A DNA stretch of 64,000 bases, from positions 121,997-185,996 of the forward strand of contig JAUILK010000001.1 in NCBI GenBank assembly GCA_030433275.1, in the 5' to 3' direction. A model generated the notes under the pieces. That model saw only the letters and a list, made by a program, of their open reading frames with translations. It was not told the DNA's origin and ran no database searches. The translations under genes and the position numbers were made by a program. Source of the DNA: Gammaproteobacteria bacterium. GTDB lineage: Bacteria > Pseudomonadota > Gammaproteobacteria > Nitrococcales > Nitrococcaceae. Shown here piece by piece: positions 1 through 8,015 of the stretch (its first letter is position 1; the number at the start of each line of letters is the position of its first letter).

Positions 1-1
1 T

Positions 2-1558
2 GGATTCTTCGGTGGAGAACTTGATCAAGCCTTGTGCAAACACGCGCCGGAGCTTTGGCCATTCGTTGAAGAGCTCGGTGTCAAACGGCTGAGCGAGAAC
101 GCGCAAGTTGCACTCGAGTTCGTGGATGGACCGCAAGTCGACGAAGACGCGATCGCCGAAAGGCTTATGGACAGGATAGACATCCTCGCCCGACTGCTTC
201 ATGACAAGCCAACAACCGTCAGGAAGAAGATCCGAAATGCTCTCTCCGGTCTGACAGCAGTCAGCCATGACATAGTCCGCATCCAAGCCACGGTTCATGT
301 TGGAGGAGATCAGGCGTTTGCTCCTCCTGCCCCGGCTCAGGCCTTTTACGACCTTGAGAGCAAGTGCCTGATCCTCGCGCGCCCAGTCGGCGATCGGAGC
401 TGGGCCCACATCCTCAATGCGTTATTTCACCAGCTGATGCCTGAAGAGTCAGGGAGCGAAATCTCGAAACTAACGCTAAGTGTCCGTCCGTTGATTGGGG
501 TGACTGTCGGAGACGCCCATCGTGAGTTGAGTGATGCTGGCATCCCCTATCTGGACGGGGACGTCGACAACGCGGAGGATCTAACGTCGCCTGACCTCGA
601 TGAAATGAGCGACACAACGGAGCCCGCTGGCCACAAGCAAAGTGATGCAGAATCTGCATCTGATGAGAGTTCTGTCGAGCACGAGGCCGCCGGCGGCGGC
701 CGAAGGAACCAACAACCCGAAAATTCGGAATCCCAGCCAGCAGCAGAGCCGTCAGTTGGAGGCCGTGGTGGGAAAGACGCGCGGGGCTCACGCCCGGACG
801 CTACCGAGCGGAATGGCCCCGCTTCTCGGGGGGACAATAATAGCGGCACAGTGCAAAGCGAGCGGCGCAAGAAGAAGTCACGCCCCGAGCACAAGGAACA
901 GTGGGATCGGCGTCTGCTCTCCTACGTTCGACGGAAACAAGAGAAGACCTCAGAAGCTGAAGAACAGGACGCGCTGTCGGAATACAACCTAGCCATCGAA
1001 ATCATTGCCCGTGACGCAGTATGCGCTTATGAGAAGGAACGCGGTCGTGTGCCGGAGCAGATGGCTCAAACGCATCCCGGATACGACATCATTAGCCGCA
1101 ATCCCGTAACTGGCGAGGACCGGTTCATCGAAGTGAAGGGCGTGAATGGAGAATGGAACCAGACCGGTGTTGGCCTCTCACGGCTCCAGTTTAGCAACGC
1201 CCAAGACTACAGTGACCGCTACTGGCTCTATGTGGTTGAGTTCGTCTCTGACCCTGAGCACATACGCGTCCACCCCATCCGGAATCCTGCAACCCAAGTT
1301 ACCGCTTTCATGTTCGACGGCAACTGGCGAGATGCAGTGACGGAGGAGCGAGCCGATCCTTCCGCGCTCTTTATCCCTGGAGTACGGATTCGCCACCAAG
1401 ACATGGGTTGCGGAGAAATTCGGGATGTCGTCACTCGCGGGAATACTAAGCTACTGACAATCCTATTTGATGGAAAGTCCCAGGCTACGCCTAACGTGAC
1501 ACTGAACTTGCGCCGCATGCGCGTTCTGGAAGAATCCAATGGCGACATTGATTCCTGA
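2..1558 (+). CDS. DUF3883-domain protein, 3' part, cut by the left window edge
   Basis: The frame is open to the window edge, so the N-terminus lies outside; the first in-frame start-like codon (TTG 32) is not a real start. The visible ~519 residues are a helical region, a low-complexity charged linker (about residues 190-310) and then a DUF3883 (NO VEIN C-terminal) domain. The core of that domain reads EKERGRVPEQMAQTHPGYD, then FIEVKG with the conserved Glu-Val-Lys of PD-(D/E)XK-like folds. In known relatives DUF3883 sits at the C-terminus of large sacsin/HSP90-like ATPases or helicases, many in defence islands; the ATPase half cannot be seen here. The end overlaps the start of a NERD-nuclease gene by 20 bp, so the two were probably an operon. 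DUF3883 is well supported; the whole-protein role is inference. Confidence 0.75.
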   Translation, partial: GFFGGELDQALCKHAPELWPFVEELGVKRLSENAQVALEFVDGPQVDEDAIAERLMDRIDILARLLHDKPTTVRKKIRNALSGLTAVSHDIVRIQATVHVGGDQAFAPPAPAQAFYDLESKCLILARPVGDRSWAHILNALFHQLMPEESGSEISKLTLSVRPLIGVTVGDAHRELSDAGIPYLDGDVDNAEDLTSPDLDEMSDTTEPAGHKQSDAESASDESSVEHEAAGGGRRNQQPENSESQPAAEPSVGGRGGKDARGSRPDATERNGPASRGDNNSGTVQSERRKKKSRPEHKEQWDRRLLSYVRRKQEKTSEAEEQDALSEYNLAIEIIARDAVCAYEKERGRVPEQMAQTHPGYDIISRNPVTGEDRFIEVKGVNGEWNQTGVGLSRLQFSNAQDYSDRYWLYVVEFVSDPEHIRVHPIRNPATQVTAFMFDGNWRDAVTEERADPSALFIPGVRIRHQDMGCGEIRDVVTRGNTKLLTILFDGKSQATPNVTLNLRRMRVLEESNGDIDS

Positions 1559-1810
1559 GCTCTCAGAGGCACAACTTAAAGGCCTCCCATCGCAAGCAGA
1601 GGCAAAGGTATACCGAGCCTTAAGAGACAACGTTCCGCAAGATTATGCTGTTTTTTCAGGTCGGATGGATACTGCTCCGGGAAGAGGAGCAAGCGAAGGA
1701 TGGCGAAACCAACTTCTTGGTTTAGCATCCCAACCATGGCCACCTCTGTATAGAGGTAAAAGGCAGCGGCATAGGATGGGCAGTTCACGAGCCAAGCTTT
1801 AATAGACTGT
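1539..1810 (+). pseudogene. NERD-domain nuclease/helicase gene, N-terminal remnant
   Basis: The start MATLIPELSEAQ is typical of NERD (nuclease-related domain) proteins, which often continue into a UvrD-like helicase. The reading frame is lost near base 1660. In the next frame the sequence resumes as QVGWILLREEEQAKDGETNF, meets an in-frame TAG at 1723-1725, and continues HPNHGHLCIEVKGSGIG, the NERD catalytic E-x-K segment. Homology then stops near 1810 and no helicase part is present. The gene is broken by at least one frameshift, one stop and a 3' deletion. It begins inside the DUF3883 gene, which suggests a former two-gene unit. Confidence 0.7.
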
Positions 1811-1977
1811 GTGTTGAGAAGCGAATCGGGATCAACATGCGTTACGGCCAGTCGGTCTTATCGTCCCATAGTGCAACGCCGTGCGGGGGACCGGGCGCTG
1901 CCATCATCGATGTGTGGCTTGAGGACGCTTGAGGAACGAAGGTTGGCAAAGCATTGACGGCGGAGCATTAAGCCTTT

Positions 1978-2472
1978 TTGGTGCAAGCGCTGGCCCAGTT
2001 TGAAACACCTCAGCAAGCGGCTGTGGCTCTCAAGGCAGAGCACGGTGTGGCGATCTCTCCACAGCGTGCGGAAATCTACGATCCAACGAAGCGCGCCGGG
2101 GAGCGGTTGAGCCAACGCTGGCGCGAGTTCTTCTACAAGACTCGCCGACATTTCCTGGAGCGCCTGGAGGATGTGCCGGAAGCACACAAGGCCGTGCGGG
2201 TACGCCAGCTCGCGCATGCCGCGCGCGCTTACAAGGCCCGCGGCAACTACCGCGACATGGCCAACATGCTCGAGCGAATCGCCAAGGAGGTCGGTGATGT
2301 GTACTCAAACCGTCGCGAGGTAACCGGCCAAGGCGGCGGTCCGCTGCGCCTGGAGTACAGCGACCTTACCGATGAGGAGCTTGATGCGCGGATCGCGCAG
2401 CTGATCGGGATCACCGGGTTGACCGTGCTCGACGAGGAAGACGGGCGCAGCACTGGCCGCGCCCTCAATTGA
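1978..2472 (+). CDS. DUF2280 phage protein (terminase small-subunit-like), possibly 5'-damaged
   Basis: This protein of about 164 residues matches the DUF2280 pattern: FETPQQAAVALKAEHG, then IYDPTKRAGERLSQRWREFF, a basic helical middle, and EVGDVYSNRREVTGQGGGP. DUF2280 proteins occur in prophages, usually where a terminase small subunit would be, and are thought to bind DNA. Family members normally have about 10 more N-terminal residues. Here the codon just before AFLVQALAQF is TAA (about 1969), so translation would have to begin at TTG 1975 or GTG 1978. That looks like a nonsense change in a decaying gene. No terminase large subunit follows, so this is an isolated phage remnant. Confidence 0.6.
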   Translation: MVQALAQFETPQQAAVALKAEHGVAISPQRAEIYDPTKRAGERLSQRWREFFYKTRRHFLERLEDVPEAHKAVRVRQLAHAARAYKARGNYRDMANMLERIAKEVGDVYSNRREVTGQGGGPLRLEYSDLTDEELDARIAQLIGITGLTVLDEEDGRSTGRALN

Positions 2473-3170
2473 CGAGTCGCGGAGTACGAGCCTCTTCGCA
2501 GTGGGGTGCGACCATACCGCCAAGCATGCAAGCATGCAGCCAGCAGCGCGATCGCTTGCGGCACCAACCGTGGCGAAGCCGCCGGGTACAGTCAGAACCG
2601 CATGGAGCACACGTGGCATTGCCCAGCGGGCCATGCTGGGGCGGCTGCTCGCGGAGACCGGGTGGGATGTGGTGAACGGGATCGAGCATCAAGCTGGGTG
2701 CTATGACCGAGGCAATGGGATAACTTTCGCCGACTTTCGCCATCAATCGCCAGAGGTTCGCCACGCCGAAAGCCAAGCGTCGCAACCGTTTTCGCCGGAT
2801 TCGCCGCTTTCGCCAAGCTACGGCGCTCATAACACTTACCCGGAGTGTCTGCACGGGGTAAAGCGGGTACGAGGTAACTGACACACGACCGGACCACTTA
2901 ACACCCTTGAGCGAGCCAACTGCCGTCCGGGGCACTCCCACCACATACGATCCGCCTGGTGCCAACGTTGGAGAATGATCAAAAAAATCCCGGAATCGTA
3001 TGATCGCTAGCGGAAGCCTACTCGTTGGTAAGCAATTGGCCGTCATTCAACAGGCGTGCTTCGGCTAGCACGAGACAATCAGGCGAACGCCCATCCAGGG
3101 GACCAATTAGGGGACCGCATCGTTTAAATAACAAATAATATAGATTTAATTCAGTTATTTAATTTAAATG
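2473..3170. other. No convincing gene; phage-derived or decayed DNA
   Basis: Several short open frames exist here but none has a recognisable domain, a ribosome-binding site or plausible codon use. The stretch 2727-2815 is rich in the word TTCGCC (eight or more spaced copies), which looks like a degenerate simple repeat. The last 60 bases before 3171 are strongly AT-rich, in contrast to the rest. Confidence 0.5.
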
Positions 3171-3259
3171 ATTGGCGGAGAGGGAGGGATTCGAACTTTC
3201 GGTGTTTCTTTGTATTTCAATAGGCTACGAAGGCACCGTGTCCAGATCGTGTCTAACGT
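3171..3259. repeat. Repeat copy A: tRNA 3'-end-like attachment-site remnant
   Basis: The first 25 bases (TGGCGGAGAGGGAGGGATTC onward) are the reverse complement of the 3' end of a tRNA-Ser/Leu-type gene: acceptor stem with CCA and the TTCGAAT loop. The T-stem partner does not pair and no tRNA body follows, so this is only the 3' end, as left by integration at a tRNA gene. A second copy at 9981-10070 is about 80-85% identical by eye and extends well past the tRNA part, sharing AACTTTCGGTGTTTC and TGTATTTCAAT. Each copy precedes a toxin-antitoxin pair. No integrase gene is visible. Confidence 0.6.
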
Positions 3260-3404
3260 TCCCCGGTCTTTGGCGGCGGCCATCCATCATCACCGCCGTG
3301 CCTCCAGACTCAGCCCTCGCGGTACTTGCGTGGCTTCGACCCGCCCTCGAGGCGAAATCCACGACGGCTTGCGGACCTGGCGCTTCCTGGTGTATCGTTG
3401 GTGT

Positions 3405-3608
3405 ATGTCACGCACAAATGTAGATATTGACGACAAAGCATGCGCGACCGTGATGCGCCGATACCGGTTGGCCACAAAGCGCGACGCCATCAACTTTGCG
3501 TTACGAACGCTGGCCGCGGAGCCGCTCGGACTCGACGAGGCTCGAAAGCTCAGAGGCTCCGGCTGGATTGGCGACCTTGACGAGATGCGCGTCCATCGAA
3601 AGTCGTGA
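3405..3608 (+). CDS. vapB: VapB-type antitoxin
   Basis: Small 67-residue antitoxin. It begins MSRTNVDIDDKACATVMRRY, the ribbon-helix-helix start of VapB proteins, which bind their own promoter, and ends in a short acidic/aromatic tail (SGWIGDLDEMR) that wraps the toxin. The ATG at 3405 is preferred because homology starts there. It overlaps vapC in the GTGA at 3605-3608, typical translational coupling. The direct repeat GGTGTAT...GGTGTAT just upstream (3389-3406) covers the expected promoter and may be the autoregulatory operator; that is inference. Confidence 0.85.
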   Translation: MSRTNVDIDDKACATVMRRYRLATKRDAINFALRTLAAEPLGLDEARKLRGSGWIGDLDEMRVHRKS

Positions 3609-3994
3609 TCCTGATCGACACTTCGGCTTGGATCGAGTTTCTGCGCGACACCGGTTCCCCGATCTGCCAGCGCGTCGATGATCTGCTGGCCGTGGAGATC
3701 GCCACCTGTGATGTCGTTCGCATGGAAGTGCTCGCTGGTGCCCGCAACGAGGAACACCTTCAGCAGCTTCGTCGACTTCTCGCCCGAGCGTCCACCCTTC
3801 CTATGGAATCGGTCGACTATGACGCAGCAGCGGCACTCTACCGAACCTGTCGTCAGCGGGGGCACACCGTGCGCAAGCTGCTTGATTGCCTGATCGCCGC
3901 GGTTGCCATCCGCGGTGACGTACCAATCATCCACAGAGACGCGGATTTCGACATCCTGGCCCAACACACAGACCTACAAGTCGACGCAGTATAG
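3605..3994 (+). CDS. vapC: VapC-type PIN-domain ribonuclease toxin
   Basis: This 129-residue protein spans a full PIN domain. Acidic residues are in the expected places: LIDTSAWIEFL near residue 5, the Glu of RMEVLAGA near 41, the Asp of LLDCLIAAVA near 94, and HRDADFD near 112. PIN toxins cleave tRNA or other RNA using Mg2+ held by these residues. The start is GTG 3605, overlapping the vapB stop. The gene looks intact. In this setting the pair may act in island maintenance or phage defence; nothing in the sequence decides between these. Confidence 0.9.
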   Translation: MILIDTSAWIEFLRDTGSPICQRVDDLLAVEIATCDVVRMEVLAGARNEEHLQQLRRLLARASTLPMESVDYDAAAALYRTCRQRGHTVRKLLDCLIAAVAIRGDVPIIHRDADFDILAQHTDLQVDAV

Positions 3995-4174
3995 GAGTCC
4001 TCGCCGACGAACGCACAAATCTAACTCGTTGACGACTCAGCACCGCCGGCCGCGGATCTGCTGCGCTGAGTTCGACACCACGATACACGACGCCGTGATC
4101 AACCTCCTCGACCGCGAGCTGACTTGCGACGGTGGCGCGAATCGCAACGACGCCAGACGTGCAGAGGAAGGCGG

Positions 4175-4709
4175 ATGACCCGAAAGCGACGCTCTCAGCG
4201 CGACCTCATCGAGCAGGAAATCGAGCTGGTGCCCAATCCGGGCGCCTTCATTCCGGACCGCGCCTGCTTCTCGTTCGTGAGCGATCTCGATGAGATCACC
4301 GCCAAGGTCGCCAAGCGGGTCAGCAGCGACCCTCATCCCGATCTCGGAGCTCGGCTCTGGCGGGCCCAGGGGCTCCGCACCGTCAACGCCAAGAAGAGCA
4401 AGTATTACGACGCCGCGCTCTCCAACTTCGAACGCGCCAAGCGCTGTTTCGAGCAGGCCGGGCTCGACGATGAATGGAACAAGACCGTGCGCCACAGTTC
4501 GCGCCGACCACCAGCGCAAGAACAGCTTCATGCCGGGATTCGAACGTCTGGTCGCAGGAATGGGGCCAAGCGACGATCCCTCGATCGCGCCGAGGCGCGC
4601 TGGAGCGCGAAAGAGCGAAATACCCGATGAAGAAGCGAAGCGATGCATTGACAGCGAAAAATCTCGACGCAGTGATCGAGGAGATCATCACCGATGCCTA
4701 CGGAGATGA
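4175..4709 (+). pseudogene. Frameshifted small gene at the head of the XPB-helicase operon
   Basis: The frame begins MTRKRRSQRDLIEQEIELVP at ATG 4175. After KYYDAALSNFERAKRCFEQAGLDDEWNKTVR it loses its frame near 4490 and resumes one frame over as VRADHQRKNSFMPGFERLVA. The joined segment resembles the helical C-terminal part found in some SWIM zinc-finger or DUF6880-like proteins; no SWIM Cys/His motif is visible, so this is weak. The restored frame runs into the next gene, so the true end is unclear. A 1-bp deletion near 4490 (or a sequence error) explains the break. It lies 180 bp after vapC and directly before the split CcbP/TPR gene. Confidence 0.5.
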
Positions 4710-5268
4710 CGAGCAGCTCTGGGCTTTTCACTGCGCGTTCGAGGACGGCATCGAGTTGCCCTGCGACGCGTTCGTCATCGGTGAGTCGGTCTCGGTGGTC
4801 GAGTTTGACTACGACGGTAACCTGCGGCGAGGTCTCGTGGCCCGATGCAGACGGGAGGACGGCTCGGAGCACAGGGTCTCTGCGTCCGAGGTCGTGCTCG
4901 CGGTGCAATCCGATGGCGGCCATCTGATCGCGGCCTACCGCAAATGGTCGGGACTAGAGCCCTGGCCAGAGCAAGCCGCCCCTCCCCCTCGACGAAAACG
5001 CCAGCACAAGGTTGCTGCCACAGACCTCGATTTGAACGGCCCGATCGAGCTGGTCGTTCTGTCGGTGAAGGAGAAGGCCGCCCGATGCCGCCCCGTGGGG
5101 AGCGACCGAGCCATCACGCTGCGCGCAAACAGGGTGCGGGACATCGTGCCGGGCGAGATCGTGATGGTAAACCCGCGCAAGCAGTGGATCTACGCAGGCC
5201 ACCCCTATCTCTCCGGCGAGATCGGATTGTCGCGCCTCGACATCGACGCCTTGGGGCTGGTTCCGTAA
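4627..5268 (+). CDS. CcbP-like domain protein, 5' half of a gene split by a MITE
   Basis: This 213-residue product begins MKKRSDALTAKNLDAVIEEI. Residues about 20-85 (ELPCDAFVIGESVSVVEFDY, then RRGLVARCRREDGSEHRV) resemble the calcium-binding CcbP fold. A second beta-rich segment follows (ELVVLSVKEKAARCRPVG). The reading frame ends ...DALGLVP followed by a TAA that belongs to the terminal repeat of the inserted MITE. Removing the MITE and one copy of its target duplication fuses this frame exactly to the TPR-like frame downstream (DALGLVP-LKLEDQGLW). The present protein is therefore the N-terminal half of an originally larger one. Function unknown; the neighbours are XPB-helicase genes. Confidence 0.65.
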   Translation: MKKRSDALTAKNLDAVIEEIITDAYGDDEQLWAFHCAFEDGIELPCDAFVIGESVSVVEFDYDGNLRRGLVARCRREDGSEHRVSASEVVLAVQSDGGHLIAAYRKWSGLEPWPEQAAPPPRRKRQHKVAATDLDLNGPIELVVLSVKEKAARCRPVGSDRAITLRANRVRDIVPGEIVMVNPRKQWIYAGHPYLSGEIGLSRLDIDALGLVP

Positions 5269-5429
5269 CTTCTCATTAAGTCCGGGCAAGAAGACATTGA
5301 AGAGAGTGGTTCGTTGCTTACCATCAACAATAAGCGCTTGATAATTTTGCATTTAATGCACGACCGTAATCTTACCTCCGCCACCCCGCACACATTACGC
5401 CCGGACTTAATGAGAAGTTACCTGGTTCC
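5257..5429. repeat. 8-bp target-site duplication flanking the MITE
   Basis: CTGGTTCC occurs at 5257-5264, directly before the left terminal repeat, and again at 5422-5429, directly after the right terminal repeat. An 8-bp duplication is the signature of transposase-mediated insertion and fixes the element boundaries. Confidence 0.9.
5265..5421. mobile_element. 157-bp MITE with perfect 23-bp terminal inverted repeats
   Basis: The left end (5265-5287) and right end (5399-5421) are perfect inverted repeats of 23 bp; the left begins GTAACTTCTCATTAAGTCC. The 111-bp interior has no gene and is AT-richer than its surroundings. With the 8-bp duplication outside, this is a non-autonomous miniature element moved by a transposase encoded elsewhere. 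It sits in frame inside a coding region: its left repeat gives the upstream half a stop (TAA 5266-5268), and its right repeat gives the downstream half an in-frame ATG (5411). The family was not identified; an autonomous IS with the same ends should exist in this or related genomes. Confidence 0.9.
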
Positions 5430-6021
5430 ACTGAAACTCGAGGACCAGGGCCTCTGGAGACCCGAGGAGCAATACTGGGGAGAGGGCGACGAGCAGATCG
5501 AGGAGTGGGCCAGGCCGATCATCGCCCGAGGTCCGAGGCAGTCGTTCGAGATGGAGCAGGTCGTGCCGGGCCAAGACCCGGAGGTTTTCGACTCCGATCC
5601 GATCTGCGAATCCAATCACCTGAAGGACGCCGGCGATTTCTTAGCCGCGACGCAGATCCTAATGGAGCTATGCCAGGCCGATCTTCGCTGCCTCGACGCC
5701 CACGCTCATCTCGGCAACCTCGTCTTTGATTGCTCGCCCGAAGAAGCGATACGCCACTACCAGGCCGGCGTGCGTATCGGCGAACTCTCCCTCGGGCCGG
5801 ATTTCGACGGCCTCCTGCCCTGGGGGCACATCGACAACCGGCCATTCTTGCGCTGTATGCACGGGTTCGGTTTGTGCCTGTGGCGGCTCGAGCGGTTCGA
5901 GGAAGCGGAACGCGTCCTCGAACGAATGCTCTGGCTCAACCCGTCGGACAATCAGGGGATGCGTTTTCTGGTCGATGACGTGCGTGCCAGGACCCTGTGG
6001 GCGGACCGCGAAGCAGAATGA
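5411..6021 (+). CDS. TPR-like protein, 3' half of the MITE-split gene
   Basis: This frame of 203 residues starts at an ATG inside the MITE's right terminal repeat (reading MRSYLVP) and continues into host sequence LKLEDQGLWRPEEQYWG. The C-terminal half shows helical repeats of TPR type: AGDFLAATQILMELCQADLR, then HAHLGNLVFDC...AIRHYQAGV, and CLWRLERFEEAERVLERML, ending NPSDNQGMRFLVDDVRA. TPRs mediate protein contacts. No good ribosome-binding site precedes the ATG, since the MITE supplies the upstream sequence, so expression as a separate protein is uncertain. Originally this was the C-terminal part of the CcbP-like protein. Confidence 0.6.
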
Positions 6022-6103
6022 GTTTGGCAAAAAGCAAACAAGAGCGAAACGAGAATATCCGCCGCCAAGATTAGCCTGCGAGGGCGAGGGCGATGGAGAC
6101 GAA

Positions 6104-8011
6104 ATGAAACGATATTACTCCGACGGGCGGATCCCAACGCTCGAGGTCGCACTCACCGAGCACATGAATGTCGGCGACCTCAAGAAACTGGCAAAATACA
6201 CTAACCAGAACATTCCGACGAGAAAGGCCGACATCGCCGCCGTGATCAAGCGGTTCCTGGACGGCGAGAGGCTGAAATCAGTCTGGCAAGGCCTCGATGA
6301 CCTGCAACGCGCGGCAGTGGCCGAGGTGGTTCATTCAAGCTCGACGCATTTCCTCGCTGATCGATTTGTCGCCAAGTACGGCCGCAGCCCCAACTGGGGC
6401 AGCACCGACAAGTATGGCTACCCCCGAATGCCATCTCCCCTGGCATTCTTCTTCTACGGCGGGGTGATGCCCGACGACCTCAAGGCGCGGCTCAAGACCT
6501 TCGTGCCGGAACCTGCGCAAGCCAAGGTCAATACCATGCCGGGGCTTCCCGCCGCCTGCGAGCTGCCCTGGTCCAGGTGGAATTCAAAGACGAGGACAGA
6601 AGAAAAAGGCACAGAGGAGGTTCCACTGGTGGTTCACCAGACCGAATTGACCGCTCAGCGAGAGCTGCCCTCGGTGCTGCGCCTCATCGATTCGGGCAAG
6701 GTCTCTGTCAGCGACAAGACGCGACGCCCCTCGGCCGCGACCATCAAGGCCATCACCAACGTCCTGGAGGGCGGCGACTACTACCCGGTCCTCCCGGTCA
6801 AAAGCAAGTGGCGCGATGAGAACGCAGGCCCGATTCGCGCCTTTGCCTGGCCGCTCATCCTGCAAGCCGGAGGGATAGCGCAGCTCTCGGGCTCGAAGTT
6901 ACAGCTCACCAAGGCGGGCCGCAAAGCACTCTCGGAGCCCACCGCCGAGACCCTTCACAAGCTCTGGTCCAAGTGGATCGATACGACCTTACTCGACGAG
7001 CTATCGCGCATCGAGTGCGTCAAGGGACAGACCGGCCAGGGCAAGCGCGGGCTCACCGCTCTATCGCCCCGCCGAAACGCCATCGCCGACACCCTGGCCA
7101 AGTGCCCTGCGGGCCGCTGGATCTCCACCGACGAGTTCCGCCGCTTCGTGTGCGCCTCTGGCAATGACTTTACAGTCTGCCACAATGCATGGAACCTCTA
7201 CATCGTTGAAAAACATTACGGATCGCTAGGGTACGAAGGCGGTGCTCGGATTCTCGATGAGCGTTACCTTCTCGCATTCCTGCTCGAATACGCGGCAACC
7301 CTCGGAGTAATCGATGTCGCGCTCATCCCGCCGGCCGGAGCGCGGTCCGACTACGGTGGCCTCTGGGGCACGGACGAACTCGTCTACTTCAGCCGCTACG
7401 ACGGGCTGGTGTACTTCCGCATCACGGCGCTTGGTACCTACTTCCTCGGTGCCGAGACTGAGTACCAACCCGTTCCCATGGCAACGAAGCCGGCGCTCAG
7501 CGTGCTCCCCAACCTCGAGATCACCGCCATCGGTGCCGAACTGGGCCAGGGCGACCGCATCGCTCTCGACACCTACGCAATCCAAGTCTCGGATCTCGTC
7601 TGGCGATTGGATCAGGCGAAACTGCTTGCTACAGTCGAGGAAGGTCGCCCCATCGACGAGGTCCGAGAGTTCCTCACCGCGCGCAGTAGTGTCGCGATCC
7701 CAGATGTGGTCGCACGCCTGCTGGATGATGTGGCGGCGCGCAGCACCAAAATCCGGGATCTGGGCCTGGCGCGGATTGTCGAGTGCGCCGATCCGGCCTT
7801 GGCGGCACTCATCGCCAACGACTCGCGAACACGCAGGTATTGCATGCTCGCCGGTAAGCGACATCTCGTCGTACCAGCATCATCGGAGGCCGCATTCAAG
7901 CGTGCTCTGCGCGATGTCGGCTATCTGGTGGCCACGGGCGAGGTCAAAGTTGCAAAGCCTCGCCGAAAGGCGCCAGGCGAGAAGTCGGCTGCGCATTCGG
8001 TTGGAGACTGA
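6104..8011 (+). CDS. Helicase-associated-domain protein, partner of XPB-like helicase
   Basis: A 635-residue protein starting MKRYYSDGRIPTLEVAL at ATG 6104. The N-terminal third resembles a SAP/helix-extended fold (DLKKLAKYTNQNIPTRKADI). The C-terminal part has the organisation of the helicase-associated (Helicase_C_3/XPB-associated) domain found beside bacterial XPB helicases, including segments such as YLLAFLLEYAATLGVIDVAL and VLPNLEITAIGAEL. It ends four bases before the helicase start, so the two genes are almost certainly cotranscribed. It probably forms a complex with the helicase; the task of the complex (DNA repair or defence) is not shown by the sequence. No catalytic motif was recognised. 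Confidence 0.65.
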   Translation: MKRYYSDGRIPTLEVALTEHMNVGDLKKLAKYTNQNIPTRKADIAAVIKRFLDGERLKSVWQGLDDLQRAAVAEVVHSSSTHFLADRFVAKYGRSPNWGSTDKYGYPRMPSPLAFFFYGGVMPDDLKARLKTFVPEPAQAKVNTMPGLPAACELPWSRWNSKTRTEEKGTEEVPLVVHQTELTAQRELPSVLRLIDSGKVSVSDKTRRPSAATIKAITNVLEGGDYYPVLPVKSKWRDENAGPIRAFAWPLILQAGGIAQLSGSKLQLTKAGRKALSEPTAETLHKLWSKWIDTTLLDELSRIECVKGQTGQGKRGLTALSPRRNAIADTLAKCPAGRWISTDEFRRFVCASGNDFTVCHNAWNLYIVEKHYGSLGYEGGARILDERYLLAFLLEYAATLGVIDVALIPPAGARSDYGGLWGTDELVYFSRYDGLVYFRITALGTYFLGAETEYQPVPMATKPALSVLPNLEITAIGAELGQGDRIALDTYAIQVSDLVWRLDQAKLLATVEEGRPIDEVREFLTARSSVAIPDVVARLLDDVAARSTKIRDLGLARIVECADPALAALIANDSRTRRYCMLAGKRHLVVPASSEAAFKRALRDVGYLVATGEVKVAKPRRKAPGEKSAAHSVGD

Positions 8012-8015
8012 CCCC

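Noticed and set aside
2727..2815. TTCGCC-rich segment as an origin or iteron array
   Set aside because: Spacing is irregular, no replication protein or AT-rich melting region adjoins it, and the copies look like a degenerate microsatellite.
3171..3259. Complete tRNA gene on the minus strand
   Set aside because: Only the acceptor end and T-loop sequence are present. The T-stem does not pair and no anticodon or D arm can be folded.
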